This document shows, in pieces, positions 16,483-25,252 of a stretch of 64,000 bases of DNA. Every line of letters begins with the position of its first letter. Positions within the stretch are counted from its first letter, which is position 1. Origin of the DNA: UBA7662 sp036787895 (lineage in GTDB: Bacteria; Bacteroidota; Bacteroidia; UBA7662); NCBI GenBank assembly GCA_036787895.1, contig DAIQOK010000006.1, positions 62,001-126,000 of the forward strand, read 5' to 3'. The notes below the pieces were generated by a model that was not told the DNA's origin, ran no database searches, and saw only the letters and a list, made by a program, of their open reading frames with translations. The position numbers and the translations under genes were made by a program.

Positions 16483-17523
16483 ATGATTAATACCAGCAAC
16501 ATGCTCTTGCTTGAACTGCTCCGAGAGCAAGCTGAAATGTCGTCACGGGAAATTTTTGAAAGTTTTCCGGAGAACTTGAGTTACGCCACTATAAAACGCA
16601 TGCTTACCCAGTTGGTGGAGACCCAACTGATTGAAACAACAGGCCAAGGTAAAGCAACAAGGTATCGTTTGTCGCTGGCATATAAATTAATCCACCCGGT
16701 GGACATGGAAACTTATTTTGATGAAGAAATTGACGATAGAGCCATTCAAAATAGATTTAATCTCCAACTTATTCCTGAAGTGCTTCATAATTGCACGCTT
16801 TTCACTTCGGTTGAACTGGCTAAGCTAAATAGCTTACAGAAAAAATTCGTTGACAATGTTTCTCAACTGTCAAAATTGGAGTATCAAAAAGAAATGGAGC
16901 GGTTGGCCATCGATTTGAGCTGGAAGTCCTCACAAATTGAAGGTAATACCTACTCACTCTTGGAAACGGAACGCCTGTTGAAGGACAAAGAAACAGCAGC
17001 CGGGAAAACGAAAGAAGAAGCTGTTATGCTCCTTAATCATAAGGAGGTCATAGACTTTGTCGTTGGACAACCCGATTATCTCGTGCCCCTTGCTGTTTCA
17101 AAAATTGAAGACATACATAAGGTATTAGTGAAAGAATTGGGTGTAGATACAAATCTACGAAGAAGAAGAGTGGGGATATCGGGGACAAATTACAAACCCC
17201 TCGAAAATGAATTCCAAATTATCGAGGCGCTCGCTGCCATGTGCAACTTGGTGAATGAAAAGGTAAATGTTTTCGAAAAAGCACTGCTGATTTTGTTGTT
17301 AATATCTTACATACAACCATTTGCAGATGGCAACAAACGAACCGCCCGAATAATAAGTAATGCCGTATTAATAAACTATGGTTACTGCCCGATTTCCTTT
17401 CGTACAGTTGATGCTGTTGATTACAAAAAAGCCATGTTGATTTTTTACGAACAAAATAATATCTATTGCTTCAAGCAGCTGTTTATCGAACAATTCGAGT
17501 TTGCGGTGGATACTTACTTTTAA
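16483..17523 (+). CDS. Fic/DOC family protein with Gln at the catalytic His position
   Basis: A 346-residue Fic protein. The ATG at 16483 is set by an AAAGGAG ribosome site. Residues 1-75 look like a winged helix (SREIFESFPENLSYATIKRM). The inhibitory motif is intact: S149-S-Q-I-E153-G154-N155, a class II (S/T)xxxE(G/N) helix. The catalytic motif reads Q278-P-F-A-D-G-N-K-R, where Fic enzymes usually have HPFxxGNGR. Canonical Fic enzymes move AMP or other groups onto target hydroxyls using that His. With Gln, activity is doubtful; ATP binding and signalling through the winged helix remain possible. It is alone in an AT-rich islet with no antitoxin gene. Confidence 0.88.
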   Translation: MINTSNMLLLELLREQAEMSSREIFESFPENLSYATIKRMLTQLVETQLIETTGQGKATRYRLSLAYKLIHPVDMETYFDEEIDDRAIQNRFNLQLIPEVLHNCTLFTSVELAKLNSLQKKFVDNVSQLSKLEYQKEMERLAIDLSWKSSQIEGNTYSLLETERLLKDKETAAGKTKEEAVMLLNHKEVIDFVVGQPDYLVPLAVSKIEDIHKVLVKELGVDTNLRRRRVGISGTNYKPLENEFQIIEALAAMCNLVNEKVNVFEKALLILLLISYIQPFADGNKRTARIISNAVLINYGYCPISFRTVDAVDYKKAMLIFYEQNNIYCFKQLFIEQFEFAVDTYF

Positions 17524-17679
17524 TAAATTTTAGGCTTTGTGCGGCCTTCAATAAACTGGGATTTCTTGCCGTGAGTTTGTCAAATAGTGAATTAGACGAA
17601 ATTTCAAAAAAACGATGCCTAAGCTATGCGCTAACCAGGCAACTTTTTCCGCGCATACGGGTTTAGTTAAAAATCATCG

Positions 17680-18255
17680 ATGACCAACTGGCTCACCCAA
17701 CTCCAACAATTCTGGACGGCAGCACAAAAAACCCCGCAGCTGGCACCGGTGCATGAGCTGCTCACACGGAGCCAGCGTTTTAGCTCGGCTTATGCGCTTT
17801 GGGATAAAAGTTTGGCCATCGAAGCATTACGCCAGGCCTATCAAAAAGAAATCACCGGTGAAAAAAGCAGTGCCTTTGCCCGCATCGACGGGCCAACGGC
17901 TGCCGGTTTACAATGGAGAAAACCCGCACAGCTAGCCGATACTGAATTTGATTTTTTGGCCGAATACACCAAAGATTTGTTGCTTTCGCTGGGCTATGTG
18001 CAACACCAGGCCGACCGGCGGATATTCAATCGGGAAAAGGTTGTGGAGGAAGTTCACCGGTATTACCTCAAAGCACGCATCAGTTCCAAAACTATGACAG
18101 CAACCATGGACCAGCGATGGGGGAACATTCTCATTGAAGTAAAAAGGGAAGATGGACGAGTGGTCAGCCTGAAAATTCAGTTGAACCGTTATAACGACCG
18201 TTCTTATACCGAAGCGTTGTCGTTCGACAGCCTAATGGAATCACTGCTGCACTAA
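17680..18255 (+). CDS. Hypothetical cytoplasmic protein
   Basis: A 191-residue protein with no signal peptide or membrane segment, starting MTNWLTQLQQFWTAAQ. The N-terminal half is helical, the C-terminal third beta-rich (MTATMDQRWGNILIEVKRED). I do not recognise the family. The 156 bases upstream, after the Fic gene, hold no gene. Its stop interlocks with the stop of the convergent gene in the tetranucleotide CTAA. Confidence 0.65.
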   Translation: MTNWLTQLQQFWTAAQKTPQLAPVHELLTRSQRFSSAYALWDKSLAIEALRQAYQKEITGEKSSAFARIDGPTAAGLQWRKPAQLADTEFDFLAEYTKDLLLSLGYVQHQADRRIFNREKVVEEVHRYYLKARISSKTMTATMDQRWGNILIEVKREDGRVVSLKIQLNRYNDRSYTEALSFDSLMESLLH

Positions 18256-18749
18256 ACGGCAGCCAATCCAAACACTTTCGCATGCCAGCTGGCACGTAAA
18301 GGCAAGCGGAATTTTTCGCTGAGCTCTTTTTTGGTGAAGACCAGGGTATTGATTACGGTGCTGTCGGCATTTACCACACCCTTTTGCATGAGCTGGTCGA
18401 AATGGCTACGATTGGTGGTGAGCAGCTGTTCACCGGCATAATAATAAACGAGGGTGCGGTTGAACAGTTCGATGCCAAATTCAGATTCGATGACCTGCAA
18501 AAAATGTACGGATTTGTCGATGGAACAACCTGTAGCCTGGTGAATATCTTCATCCACGGCAAGTACGATAAACTGATTTTCGATCAACTCAAAGCTGGCT
18601 TTGAGCGTTTTGTTGTGGGCGGTCCAGCTTTCTACAAAAGTGGCCAACCCCTGCATCAAGGGGTGCAACTCCGCCGGACCAAAAGGACGGTTGGCGGCAT
18701 ACACCCACACACGGGCTTCATCTGATAATTCGGCAAAAGGAACGTACAT
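18252..18749 (-). CDS. Conserved Bacteroidota protein next to Hdr-like genes
   Basis: A 165-residue soluble protein starting MYVPFAELSDEARVWVYAAN. The ATG at 18749 is preferred; a longer frame reaches back into the previous gene. Relatives in Bacteroidota are often labelled ABC transporter ATPase, but no Walker A or signature motif is present, so that label looks wrong. It is the third gene after two Hdr-like iron-sulfur genes, a conserved neighbourhood, and may serve that complex. Mechanism unknown. Confidence 0.7.
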   Translation of the reverse strand: MYVPFAELSDEARVWVYAANRPFGPAELHPLMQGLATFVESWTAHNKTLKASFELIENQFIVLAVDEDIHQATGCSIDKSVHFLQVIESEFGIELFNRTLVYYYAGEQLLTTNRSHFDQLMQKGVVNADSTVINTLVFTKKELSEKFRLPLRASWHAKVFGLAAV

Positions 18750-18846
18750 ACGCGAAAGACTTAAAGCAATGTTCGAAAAAGACGCGCAAGATTGTTCGTC
18801 TTGCCTTGCCTTTTTTTCAACAGTTTTTGATGATAAAGTGATTTTA

Positions 18847-19653
18847 TCAGTCAATCAAACCGTTGGCCTGTGCAATAAGTTCTGCCAGGTCGTACACTTT
18901 AATGTCTTTTTCACGCTCTTTTTGTTTCACGCCATCGCTTAACATGGTCATACAGAAGGGGCAAGCCGCTGCAACCACGCTCGGATTTTTTTCCAGTGCG
19001 TCTTCTATTCTTTCGATGTTCACCTCTTTATTGCCCTTTTCGGCTTCCTTGAACATTTGCGAACCACCGGCACCACAACACAGCCCATTGGCCTTACTGC
19101 GTTTCATCTCCACCAACTCCACATCGAGGGCTTCGAGCAATTGGCGAGGGGCTTCGTAAATGCCGTTGGCCCGACCAAGATAACAGCTGTCGTGAAAGGT
19201 GATACGTTTGCCTTTAAAAGCACCGCCATCGGCCACGCGTAAACGACCCTCATTGATGAGCTGCTGCAATAATGTAGCGTGATGCACCACTTCGTAGCTG
19301 CCGCCGAGGCCGGGATATTCGTTTTTGAGGGTATTAAAACAATGAGGACAGGCAGTGACTATCTTTTTCACTTCATACATATTCATGACCTGAATATTCT
19401 GCATGGCCTGCATCTGAAAGAGGAATTCGTTGCCGGCGCGTTTGGCTGGGTCGCCTGTGCAGCTTTCTTCGGTACCGAGGACGGCGAATTTAACGCCGCA
19501 TTGGTCGAGTATAGCTGCTACAGCCTTGGTGATTTTTTTCGCCCGGTCGTCGAAACTACCGGCACAGCCTACCCAAAACAGGATTTCGGCTTGTTCGCCA
19601 CGGGCCATGAGTTCGGCCATGGTGTCGATTTTGAGGGTTTTGGTCGTGCTCAT
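18847..19653 (-). CDS. HdrB-like iron-sulfur oxidoreductase subunit
   Basis: A 268-residue cytoplasmic protein with two cysteine-rich CCG domains. The first has WVGCAGSFDDRAKK and ACPHCFNTL; the second has DSCYLGRANG and LCCGAGG. These are the marks of the heterodisulfide-reductase B / glycolate-oxidase F type subunit that binds iron-sulfur clusters. Its start overlaps the membrane partner's stop by four bases. Together they resemble a membrane electron-transfer module that passes electrons between the quinone pool and an unknown thiol, disulfide or other substrate. Confidence 0.85.
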   Translation of the reverse strand: MSTTKTLKIDTMAELMARGEQAEILFWVGCAGSFDDRAKKITKAVAAILDQCGVKFAVLGTEESCTGDPAKRAGNEFLFQMQAMQNIQVMNMYEVKKIVTACPHCFNTLKNEYPGLGGSYEVVHHATLLQQLINEGRLRVADGGAFKGKRITFHDSCYLGRANGIYEAPRQLLEALDVELVEMKRSKANGLCCGAGGSQMFKEAEKGNKEVNIERIEDALEKNPSVVAAACPFCMTMLSDGVKQKEREKDIKVYDLAELIAQANGLID

Positions 19654-20969
19654 GCCTGTGTATTGGGGGTTTTAACTTCTAAATTGTCGGCCCAGCTGAA
19701 ACGGTCGGCAGCAGGAAACTGCCAGGGGGCGCCGTTGTTTTCAATATTGCCGAACATCAGTCCCCATTCCGATGGGACTTGCGAGGCTTCCATGGCCTGG
19801 TAGCGCCGGAGTTCAGTGATGATGCTCACGGGGTTGATGAGTACCGGGCAGGCTTCCACGCAGGCATTACAGGTGGTGCAGGCGAGGGCTTCTTCGGCGG
19901 TGATGTAGTCACCCAACAAGGCTTTGCCATCGTCGACAAAACTGCCGTTTTTATCAATGTTTTTGCCCACTTCCTCCAAGCGGTCGCGGGTATCCATCAT
20001 GATTTTGCGGGGAGAGAGCAGTTTGCCGGTCTGGTTGGCCGGACAAACGCTGGTACAACGCCCACATTCGGTGCAGCTGTAAGCGTCGAGCAGACTTTTC
20101 CAGGGCAGATCCAACACATCTTTCGCTCCAAATCTTGCCGGTGCTGCATCCGGATCGGCAGCGGCATAAGGGTTAGCGTTCGGGTCGAGCATGAGTTCCA
20201 CCTCTTTCTTTACGCTTTCCATATTGCTAAACTGACCGGCTGGCTCCAATTGGGCGTACCAGGTATTTGGGAAGGCGAGTATGATGTGGAAGTGTTTGGA
20301 ATAGGGGAGATAATTGAGGAAGGCAAAAATACCAACGATGTGCAACCACCAGCAAACCCGTTCGATGGTATGCAGGGCTTCGGCTGAAAAACCGCTAAAC
20401 ATCGGTGCCAGCATATTACTGACAAGATAACCGCCTTGGTCGGGCAGATTGGCCTCGGCGATGTTCATGCCGAACAAAGCACTCATGAGTACTAATTCGA
20501 TGATCAGGATGAGGTTGGCATCCAAACGGGGCCAGCCGGTGAGTTCCGGACTTTTAAAACGATGGAGCGGCTGTACATTTCTGCGCCATAAAAACACCAA
20601 ACAGGCGAGGATTACACCCACACCTAAAACTTCAAAGAAGCTGATCAGGAAATAGTAAAAATCGCCCAGCAGTGGTTTGAAGATGCGGTGGTTGCCGGTT
20701 ACGCCGTCGATCACAATTTCGAGCACCTCCAGATTGATGAGCACAAAGCCTACATAAATGAGGATATGGAAAAAGCCGGCTACGGGGCGGGTGATCATTT
20801 TCGACTGGCCCATAGCGACTCTGGCCATGGTTTTCCAGCGTTCGGCGGGGCGGTCGCTGCGGTTCAGCGGCTGACCTAAAAAGACATTGCGTCGTATTTT
20901 GCCCACTTTCCGGGCGAAAATCCCGATAGCGACAGCAGCTACGATGATGAATAATATCGAACTCAGCAT
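19650..20969 (-). CDS. Membrane-bound HdrC/HdrE-like 4Fe-4S protein
   Basis: A 439-residue protein. ATG at 20969 is chosen over an upstream TTG. The N-terminal half has five or six membrane helices with His residues suited to b-type haem (for example GFFHILIYVGF). The C-terminal half has two ferredoxin motifs, CTECGRCTSVCP and CTTCNACVEACP, for two 4Fe-4S clusters. This fused layout (cytochrome b-like plus ferredoxin) pairs with the HdrB-like gene after it. It probably links menaquinone to a cytoplasmic acceptor. Substrate unknown. Confidence 0.86.
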   Translation of the reverse strand: MLSSILFIIVAAVAIGIFARKVGKIRRNVFLGQPLNRSDRPAERWKTMARVAMGQSKMITRPVAGFFHILIYVGFVLINLEVLEIVIDGVTGNHRIFKPLLGDFYYFLISFFEVLGVGVILACLVFLWRRNVQPLHRFKSPELTGWPRLDANLILIIELVLMSALFGMNIAEANLPDQGGYLVSNMLAPMFSGFSAEALHTIERVCWWLHIVGIFAFLNYLPYSKHFHIILAFPNTWYAQLEPAGQFSNMESVKKEVELMLDPNANPYAAADPDAAPARFGAKDVLDLPWKSLLDAYSCTECGRCTSVCPANQTGKLLSPRKIMMDTRDRLEEVGKNIDKNGSFVDDGKALLGDYITAEEALACTTCNACVEACPVLINPVSIITELRRYQAMEASQVPSEWGLMFGNIENNGAPWQFPAADRFSWADNLEVKTPNTQA

Positions 20970-21111
20970 GAGTGGGTTTTTAGCATCTGTCAAAATAAGT
21001 CAACAAGCGGCATTTCATCAAGTTTATGATGAAATGGAGAAATAATATTGGCTTGTTTAGAAAGAATCCATGCAAGCGGGTAAAAAACTTCAATTTAAAT
21101 TGGCTTTGCTA

Positions 21112-21142
21112 TTGGCATAAATAAAATGTCCCATTATCTTCG
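21112..21142 (+). promoter_or_regulatory. tRNA-Phe promoter
   Basis: TTG at 21112-21114, a 20-base spacer and TATCTTCG at 21135-21142 fit the TTG/TAnnTTyG promoter. The tRNA begins 15 bases later. Confidence 0.6.
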
Positions 21143-21156
21143 CACTCCCAACCAGC

Positions 21157-21229
21157 GGTGATATAGCTCAGCTGGTAGAGCATCGGACTGAAAATCCGTG
21201 TGTCGCTGGTTCGAATCCGGCTATCACCA
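21157..21229 (+). tRNA. tRNA-Phe (GAA)
   Basis: Seventy-three bases fold as a cloverleaf. The acceptor GGTGATA pairs with TATCACC. The anticodon loop CTGAAAA gives GAA. The T arm has GGTTCGAATCC. Discriminator A at 21229. CCA is not encoded (CGA follows). The first pair of the anticodon stem is a T-T mismatch. Confidence 0.96.
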
Positions 21230-21231
21230 CG

Positions 21232-21256
21232 AAACCCCGCAATAGCGGGGTTTTTT
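21232..21256 (+). terminator. Terminator of tRNA-Phe
   Basis: AAACCCCGC, loop AATA and GCGGGG followed by TTTTTT. The hairpin starts three bases after the tRNA. Confidence 0.88.
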
Positions 21257-21273
21257 GGTTTTTGGGCATCTGC

Positions 21274-21358
21274 GGTTTTTAACACAGAGGGCTCAGAGCT
21301 ACACTGAGTTTCGCGGAGGCTATTCCAATTTTGAATTTTGAACTTGCAATTTTGAATT
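21274..21358. repeat. Dispersed intergenic repeat, copy A
   Basis: This stretch (TTTTTAACACAGAGGG start, then GAATTTTGAACTTGCAA) is similar to 25253-25340 in order and content. It runs into the antiporter gene and supplies its last 12 codons. Such AACACAGAG plus AATTTTGAATTTTGAA elements are common between Bacteroidota genes; origin unclear. Confidence 0.55.
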
Positions 21359-23620
21359 CACAATCAAAGTCGAAGGCACATCCGATAACCACAAACTTTT
21401 GGTGTCTACCAGGTGCGACCAACTGTTCATACTGATGAGCATCAAATCTTGCTTTTTCAGGAAAGCCGATTCGAGTTTTTTCTGGTTGATGAGGCTGAGG
21501 TGATGGGGTGCATTTTGTTCGATGGCCCGGATTTTCTCTTTTAGGGCAGGAGTTTTACCAACTGCACCCGTCGTATCCAATATAGAGATTTGTGATTTGG
21601 AGCTATTAATGAGTTTTTGGGCATAGTCGATCAGAATAGCATCTTCTTCGCTGAATAGAGGCACAAACACCTGATCCAGCTTCTCAAATCCTTTGTCTAC
21701 CAATACACCCACCGGCACTTTGGATTTGTTGATGATGGAACGGGTTCTGAAATCGAAAGCCGAATTTTCGAAGAGGTTCTCTTTGCCCGTGACCTGATTC
21801 AACAGGTTTTCGGGGTTGACGATTTTGGTGGTAAAGCCCAGTATTTTACCGAGCAAACTGCCTTCAAAAATCGACTGACCCACCCCAATAAGCAGCAAAT
21901 CATAATCACCCGAATTCGCCACTTCGGCTATGTCGGTTTCTATATCGTTGGAAGCCTTAAAAAGTGTGGTGACTTTTTGCCGGAGAGCGCTTGACTCGGA
22001 AATGACAGGCAAAAAGCTTTCTTTTTCATATTCTGCAGCATTAAATTGGTTCAAATCGCTGGCAGGTGTGAGGTGCATGGCGGTGACTGAGGCATTGTTA
22101 TTCAATTTGCTTACCAGGCCGTGCGCCAGACGAAGCAAGTATTTACCACGTTCAGGGTTGCCAAATGAAATGAGGATGTTGAATTTACTTTTTTGCTGAA
22201 TTTCGAGGGGGATGACTACTTGTTTTGACTTAAATGCCCAGTTAATGACATCCAGGGCCGGACCAGTCATGAAGGTGGTAACGAGCGCCATAATTACCAT
22301 CATGGCGAATATTTCAGGGGTGAGCACGCCCAAATCGTAACCAATATTGAGCACCACCAATTCCATCAGACCACGTGTATTCATTAATGCACCAATGGTG
22401 AGGCTGTCTTTCCAGTTTTGGCCCACAAATCGGGCTGCCAGGGCACTGCCGACAAATTTGCCAGTGATGGCCACCAGTATGATTAATCCGGTTATTTTCC
22501 AGAGGTAAAGATCATTCAACAGGCCGATTTCTGTTCGCAGTCCGGTAAAGACGAAAAAGAGGGGTAAAAGCAGCACCAGGGCAACGTCTTCGACCTTTTC
22601 GATGAAAATATTCCTGAATTTGGCATTTTCGGGCATTATGGCACCTGCCATAAACGCTCCGAATAAGGCGTGTATCCCAATTACTTCGGTGGCATAAGCC
22701 GATAAAATCAGGGTGAGAAAAAATATAGCAACAATGGGTTTGCTCAGGTTCTCTTTTGAGTTGTGCAAATCGCCCACCCTTTTCAAAAAGGGGCGCAACA
22801 CCTTTACCATCACCAACACATACACTGCAGCCAACAAAATGATGTAAAGTGCACTCACAAATGATCCTGCTTTGACGATGGCAATCACAGCGGCTAATAA
22901 ACACCAGGCAGTAATATCATCGGCTGCAGCACAGGTGATGACTATAGTGCCCAATTTCGTTTTATGCAGTCCTCTTTCCTGAACAATCCGGGCCAAGACC
23001 GGAAATGCAGTGATACTCATGGCAATACCCAGGAAAAGTCCGAAAGAGGAGAATTGAACCCCTATTGGAGCAAACGCCTGATAAATGTAATAAGCCAACC
23101 CCAGCCCGAGCGCAAAAGGAATGATGATGCTGGCATGACTGATAACAATGGCGTCGTTCGCCTTGGTTTTCAGGACTTTTAAGTCGAGCTCCATGCCTAT
23201 AACAAACATAAAGAGTATGAGTCCGAACTGACTAAGAACATGCAAATTTCCTAAAGATTCAACCGGGAATAGCGCTGCTGAAAATTCGGGGAAATAGGCT
23301 CCAATTAAGGATGGACCTAGTACGATACCAGCGATTATTTCACCTATTACCGTAGGCTGACCTATTTTTTTGAATATCCAGCCAAAAATGCGGGCCACCA
23401 GTATGATGGTGACTATCTGAGCCAATAAAATGGCTAGCGGATGGGTAAAACTGTACTTTATAGAAGTGAGAAATTCTACCCATTGACTGGTACCCGAGTT
23501 TGGGATAACAATATTCCGCCCCTCTTCCAGTTCCACGCCCCGTTTGCTGATCCAATACATCAATGCCGTAAATCCGCCTATGGTGCTGAGGTAAAAAATG
23601 CTGTTTCTATATTTTTTCAT
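21320..23620 (-). CDS. Cation/proton antiporter, CPA2 family
   Basis: A 766-residue inner-membrane transporter. ATG at 23620 begins MKKYRNSIFYL and a first helix, followed by a periplasmic stretch. From about residue 75 there are roughly 12 further helices of the CPA2 Na+(K+)/H+ antiporter fold, with blocks such as GQPTVIGEIIAGIVLGPS and CAAADDITAW holding the paired acidic residues of the ion site. The C-terminal 250 residues resemble a pair of universal-stress-like domains. The very end (NSKLQVQNSKLE) is encoded by a dispersed repeat. Expected job: pH and cation balance. The exact ion is not readable. Confidence 0.88.
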   Translation of the reverse strand: MKKYRNSIFYLSTIGGFTALMYWISKRGVELEEGRNIVIPNSGTSQWVEFLTSIKYSFTHPLAILLAQIVTIILVARIFGWIFKKIGQPTVIGEIIAGIVLGPSLIGAYFPEFSAALFPVESLGNLHVLSQFGLILFMFVIGMELDLKVLKTKANDAIVISHASIIIPFALGLGLAYYIYQAFAPIGVQFSSFGLFLGIAMSITAFPVLARIVQERGLHKTKLGTIVITCAAADDITAWCLLAAVIAIVKAGSFVSALYIILLAAVYVLVMVKVLRPFLKRVGDLHNSKENLSKPIVAIFFLTLILSAYATEVIGIHALFGAFMAGAIMPENAKFRNIFIEKVEDVALVLLLPLFFVFTGLRTEIGLLNDLYLWKITGLIILVAITGKFVGSALAARFVGQNWKDSLTIGALMNTRGLMELVVLNIGYDLGVLTPEIFAMMVIMALVTTFMTGPALDVINWAFKSKQVVIPLEIQQKSKFNILISFGNPERGKYLLRLAHGLVSKLNNNASVTAMHLTPASDLNQFNAAEYEKESFLPVISESSALRQKVTTLFKASNDIETDIAEVANSGDYDLLLIGVGQSIFEGSLLGKILGFTTKIVNPENLLNQVTGKENLFENSAFDFRTRSIINKSKVPVGVLVDKGFEKLDQVFVPLFSEEDAILIDYAQKLINSSKSQISILDTTGAVGKTPALKEKIRAIEQNAPHHLSLINQKKLESAFLKKQDLMLISMNSWSHLVDTKSLWLSDVPSTLIVNSKLQVQNSKLE

Positions 23621-23741
23621 ATCCCAGGCAGTTTTGCAAACGTTATTCAAATCCAAATTGACCAAAACTAGCTGATTTTTAAGGAGACTACAGCTCTACT
23701 GCCTCAATTCTGTAATGAGGCTGAAATAATACGTAACGAAA

Positions 23742-24461
23742 TCAGCTCCTGGATTTTCTTAGAAAATTTTCCCTATAAACCTCACTTAAAGTCAGCTTTA
23801 AAGGTTGACCATCGGAGGTGGAAAGACTGGTCGTGATTTCGTTGAAGGCAAAAAACTTAACAATGCTCAGCGCTACCAGGGTTTGTTTGTTTATACGGCA
23901 ATAAAGTGAAGTTGGCAATGCAGATTCGAGAACTGAAAACGAAATGTTCTTCAGTGTTAAACTGCTACCGTTGGTCATTATTGCTGTTTTATCCCGACTG
24001 TCTACTTCAGAGGTCATTATGCAGGCGATTTCCTCAAAATGAAGGATGGCTTTGCCCTTATCCGTATTTAATTGAATGAAGGTTTTAAGGGGAGCAGTAT
24101 TGCCGAGTCGGATTACAGCTTTATTTACCGACTGTTGCAATCGGTCAAGCTGAATGGGTTTTCGCAAATAATCTACGGCATCTAAATCAAAGGCGTCGGC
24201 AGCATATTCTTTATAGGCAGTGGTAAAAATGACAGGTGTACCTTTAAGCAAATTGGCCAATTGCAGGCCATTCATGCCGGGCATTTCGATGTCGAGTATA
24301 CATAAATCGTATTCCAGCTTTGGTAACTCAGCCAGAAATATGGCAGGGTTATTAAATGCCCTCACTACTTCTAACTCCGGTATGCGCTCACAGAGCAGTT
24401 TAAGGTAGGTCAAACCCGGTAGCTCATCATCCAGCAACAAACATTTTAGCTTTGTAGTCAA
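23742..24461 (-). CDS. LytTR response regulator
   Basis: A 239-residue regulator. Residues 1-120 are a receiver domain with D11/D12 and the phosphorylation Asp D57 in CILDIEMPGMNG. Residues about 140-239 are a LytTR DNA-binding domain. The only start available is TTG at 24461, overlapping the upstream kinase gene by 35 bases, so the two are translationally coupled. The pair forms a LytS/LytR-type two-component system. Targets unknown; the antiporter gene lies directly downstream. Confidence 0.88.
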   Translation of the reverse strand: MTTKLKCLLLDDELPGLTYLKLLCERIPELEVVRAFNNPAIFLAELPKLEYDLCILDIEMPGMNGLQLANLLKGTPVIFTTAYKEYAADAFDLDAVDYLRKPIQLDRLQQSVNKAVIRLGNTAPLKTFIQLNTDKGKAILHFEEIACIMTSEVDSRDKTAIMTNGSSLTLKNISFSVLESALPTSLYCRINKQTLVALSIVKFFAFNEITTSLSTSDGQPLKLTLSEVYRENFLRKSRS

Positions 24462-25206
24462 GTAAGTTGATTTTGAGATGTGCGATAAAAACGTCCTGTT
24501 CTATAAATTTATCCAGCTTAAAATTATCCTGATAGATGATTTTCAGGCGTTGTTCCAGACTTTCACCACCAATACCGCTGTTTTCCTTGCGCATGGGTTT
24601 TTGTGCAGATATTTTGTTGGCTACGGTCAGTGAAAAAATACCATCATTAAATGAAAAAGTGATGGCGATAAAGGCATCCGTACTTTGTAAGTCGGCATGT
24701 TTAAAGGCATTTTCGATGAGATCGATAGAAATCAGCGGTGCCAGTAATTGTTGCTCATAAAGAGGTTCGTAAGCACCGATATTGGTTTTTAACTTCATTT
24801 CGAAGAGCGGACTCACCTTAATTTTATTGATCTCGATGAGGTTTAAAGCGAAATCGATTTCCTCTCTCGGACTGACAAATTTATTCCTGCTTTCGTACAA
24901 CATATAATCCAGTACGCTCGCCAGTTTGTCGAGAACGTGATAAGTCTGGTAGGCGTGTGACTGCACCGAATTGAGTATGTTCTTTAAAAGATGCGGTTGT
25001 AGTTTGGATTCAATGGACTGTAACTGCAAGGCATTTAGTTTATTTTCAACGGCATTATGCGCCTCAAGAATGGCTTGCTGTTGTTTTTTTTGCCGTTCTA
25101 AACGAAGCAAAAGGAAAATGACCAGCCCAAACAACCCGATTACGGTACCGATAAAAATAATTGAGGCACTCGATTCAATCTGTATATCAGTTAACGGGGT
25201 GTTCAT
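24427..25206 (-). CDS. LytS-type sensor histidine kinase
   Basis: A 259-residue kinase. ATG at 25206 starts a short periplasmic lead and one membrane helix (about residues 15-35), then a coiled coil and a His_kinase (PF06580) domain with H72 in SKLQPHLLKNILN. The usual motif is NPHFLFNTLN, so F is L and N is K here. The ATPase part keeps IDLIENAFKHA and GGESLEQRL. It lacks a large sensory domain, so sensing may be in the membrane. Operon with the LytTR regulator. Confidence 0.86.
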   Translation of the reverse strand: MNTPLTDIQIESSASIIFIGTVIGLFGLVIFLLLRLERQKKQQQAILEAHNAVENKLNALQLQSIESKLQPHLLKNILNSVQSHAYQTYHVLDKLASVLDYMLYESRNKFVSPREEIDFALNLIEINKIKVSPLFEMKLKTNIGAYEPLYEQQLLAPLISIDLIENAFKHADLQSTDAFIAITFSFNDGIFSLTVANKISAQKPMRKENSGIGGESLEQRLKIIYQDNFKLDKFIEQDVFIAHLKINLLDYKAKMFVAG

Positions 25207-25227
25207 TAGTTCGGATAAATAACACCT

Positions 25228-25235
25228 CAAATATA
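25228..25235 (-). promoter_or_regulatory. TATATTTG -7 box of the kinase operon
   Basis: TATATTTG on the reverse strand matches TAnnTTTG exactly and lies 21 bases before the kinase ATG. No TTG at the standard -33 distance. Confidence 0.45.
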
Positions 25236-25252
25236 CAATTCAAATTTCCTGT

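Noticed and set aside
18252..18749. ABC transporter ATPase label
   Set aside because: No Walker A, Walker B or signature motif in 165 residues.
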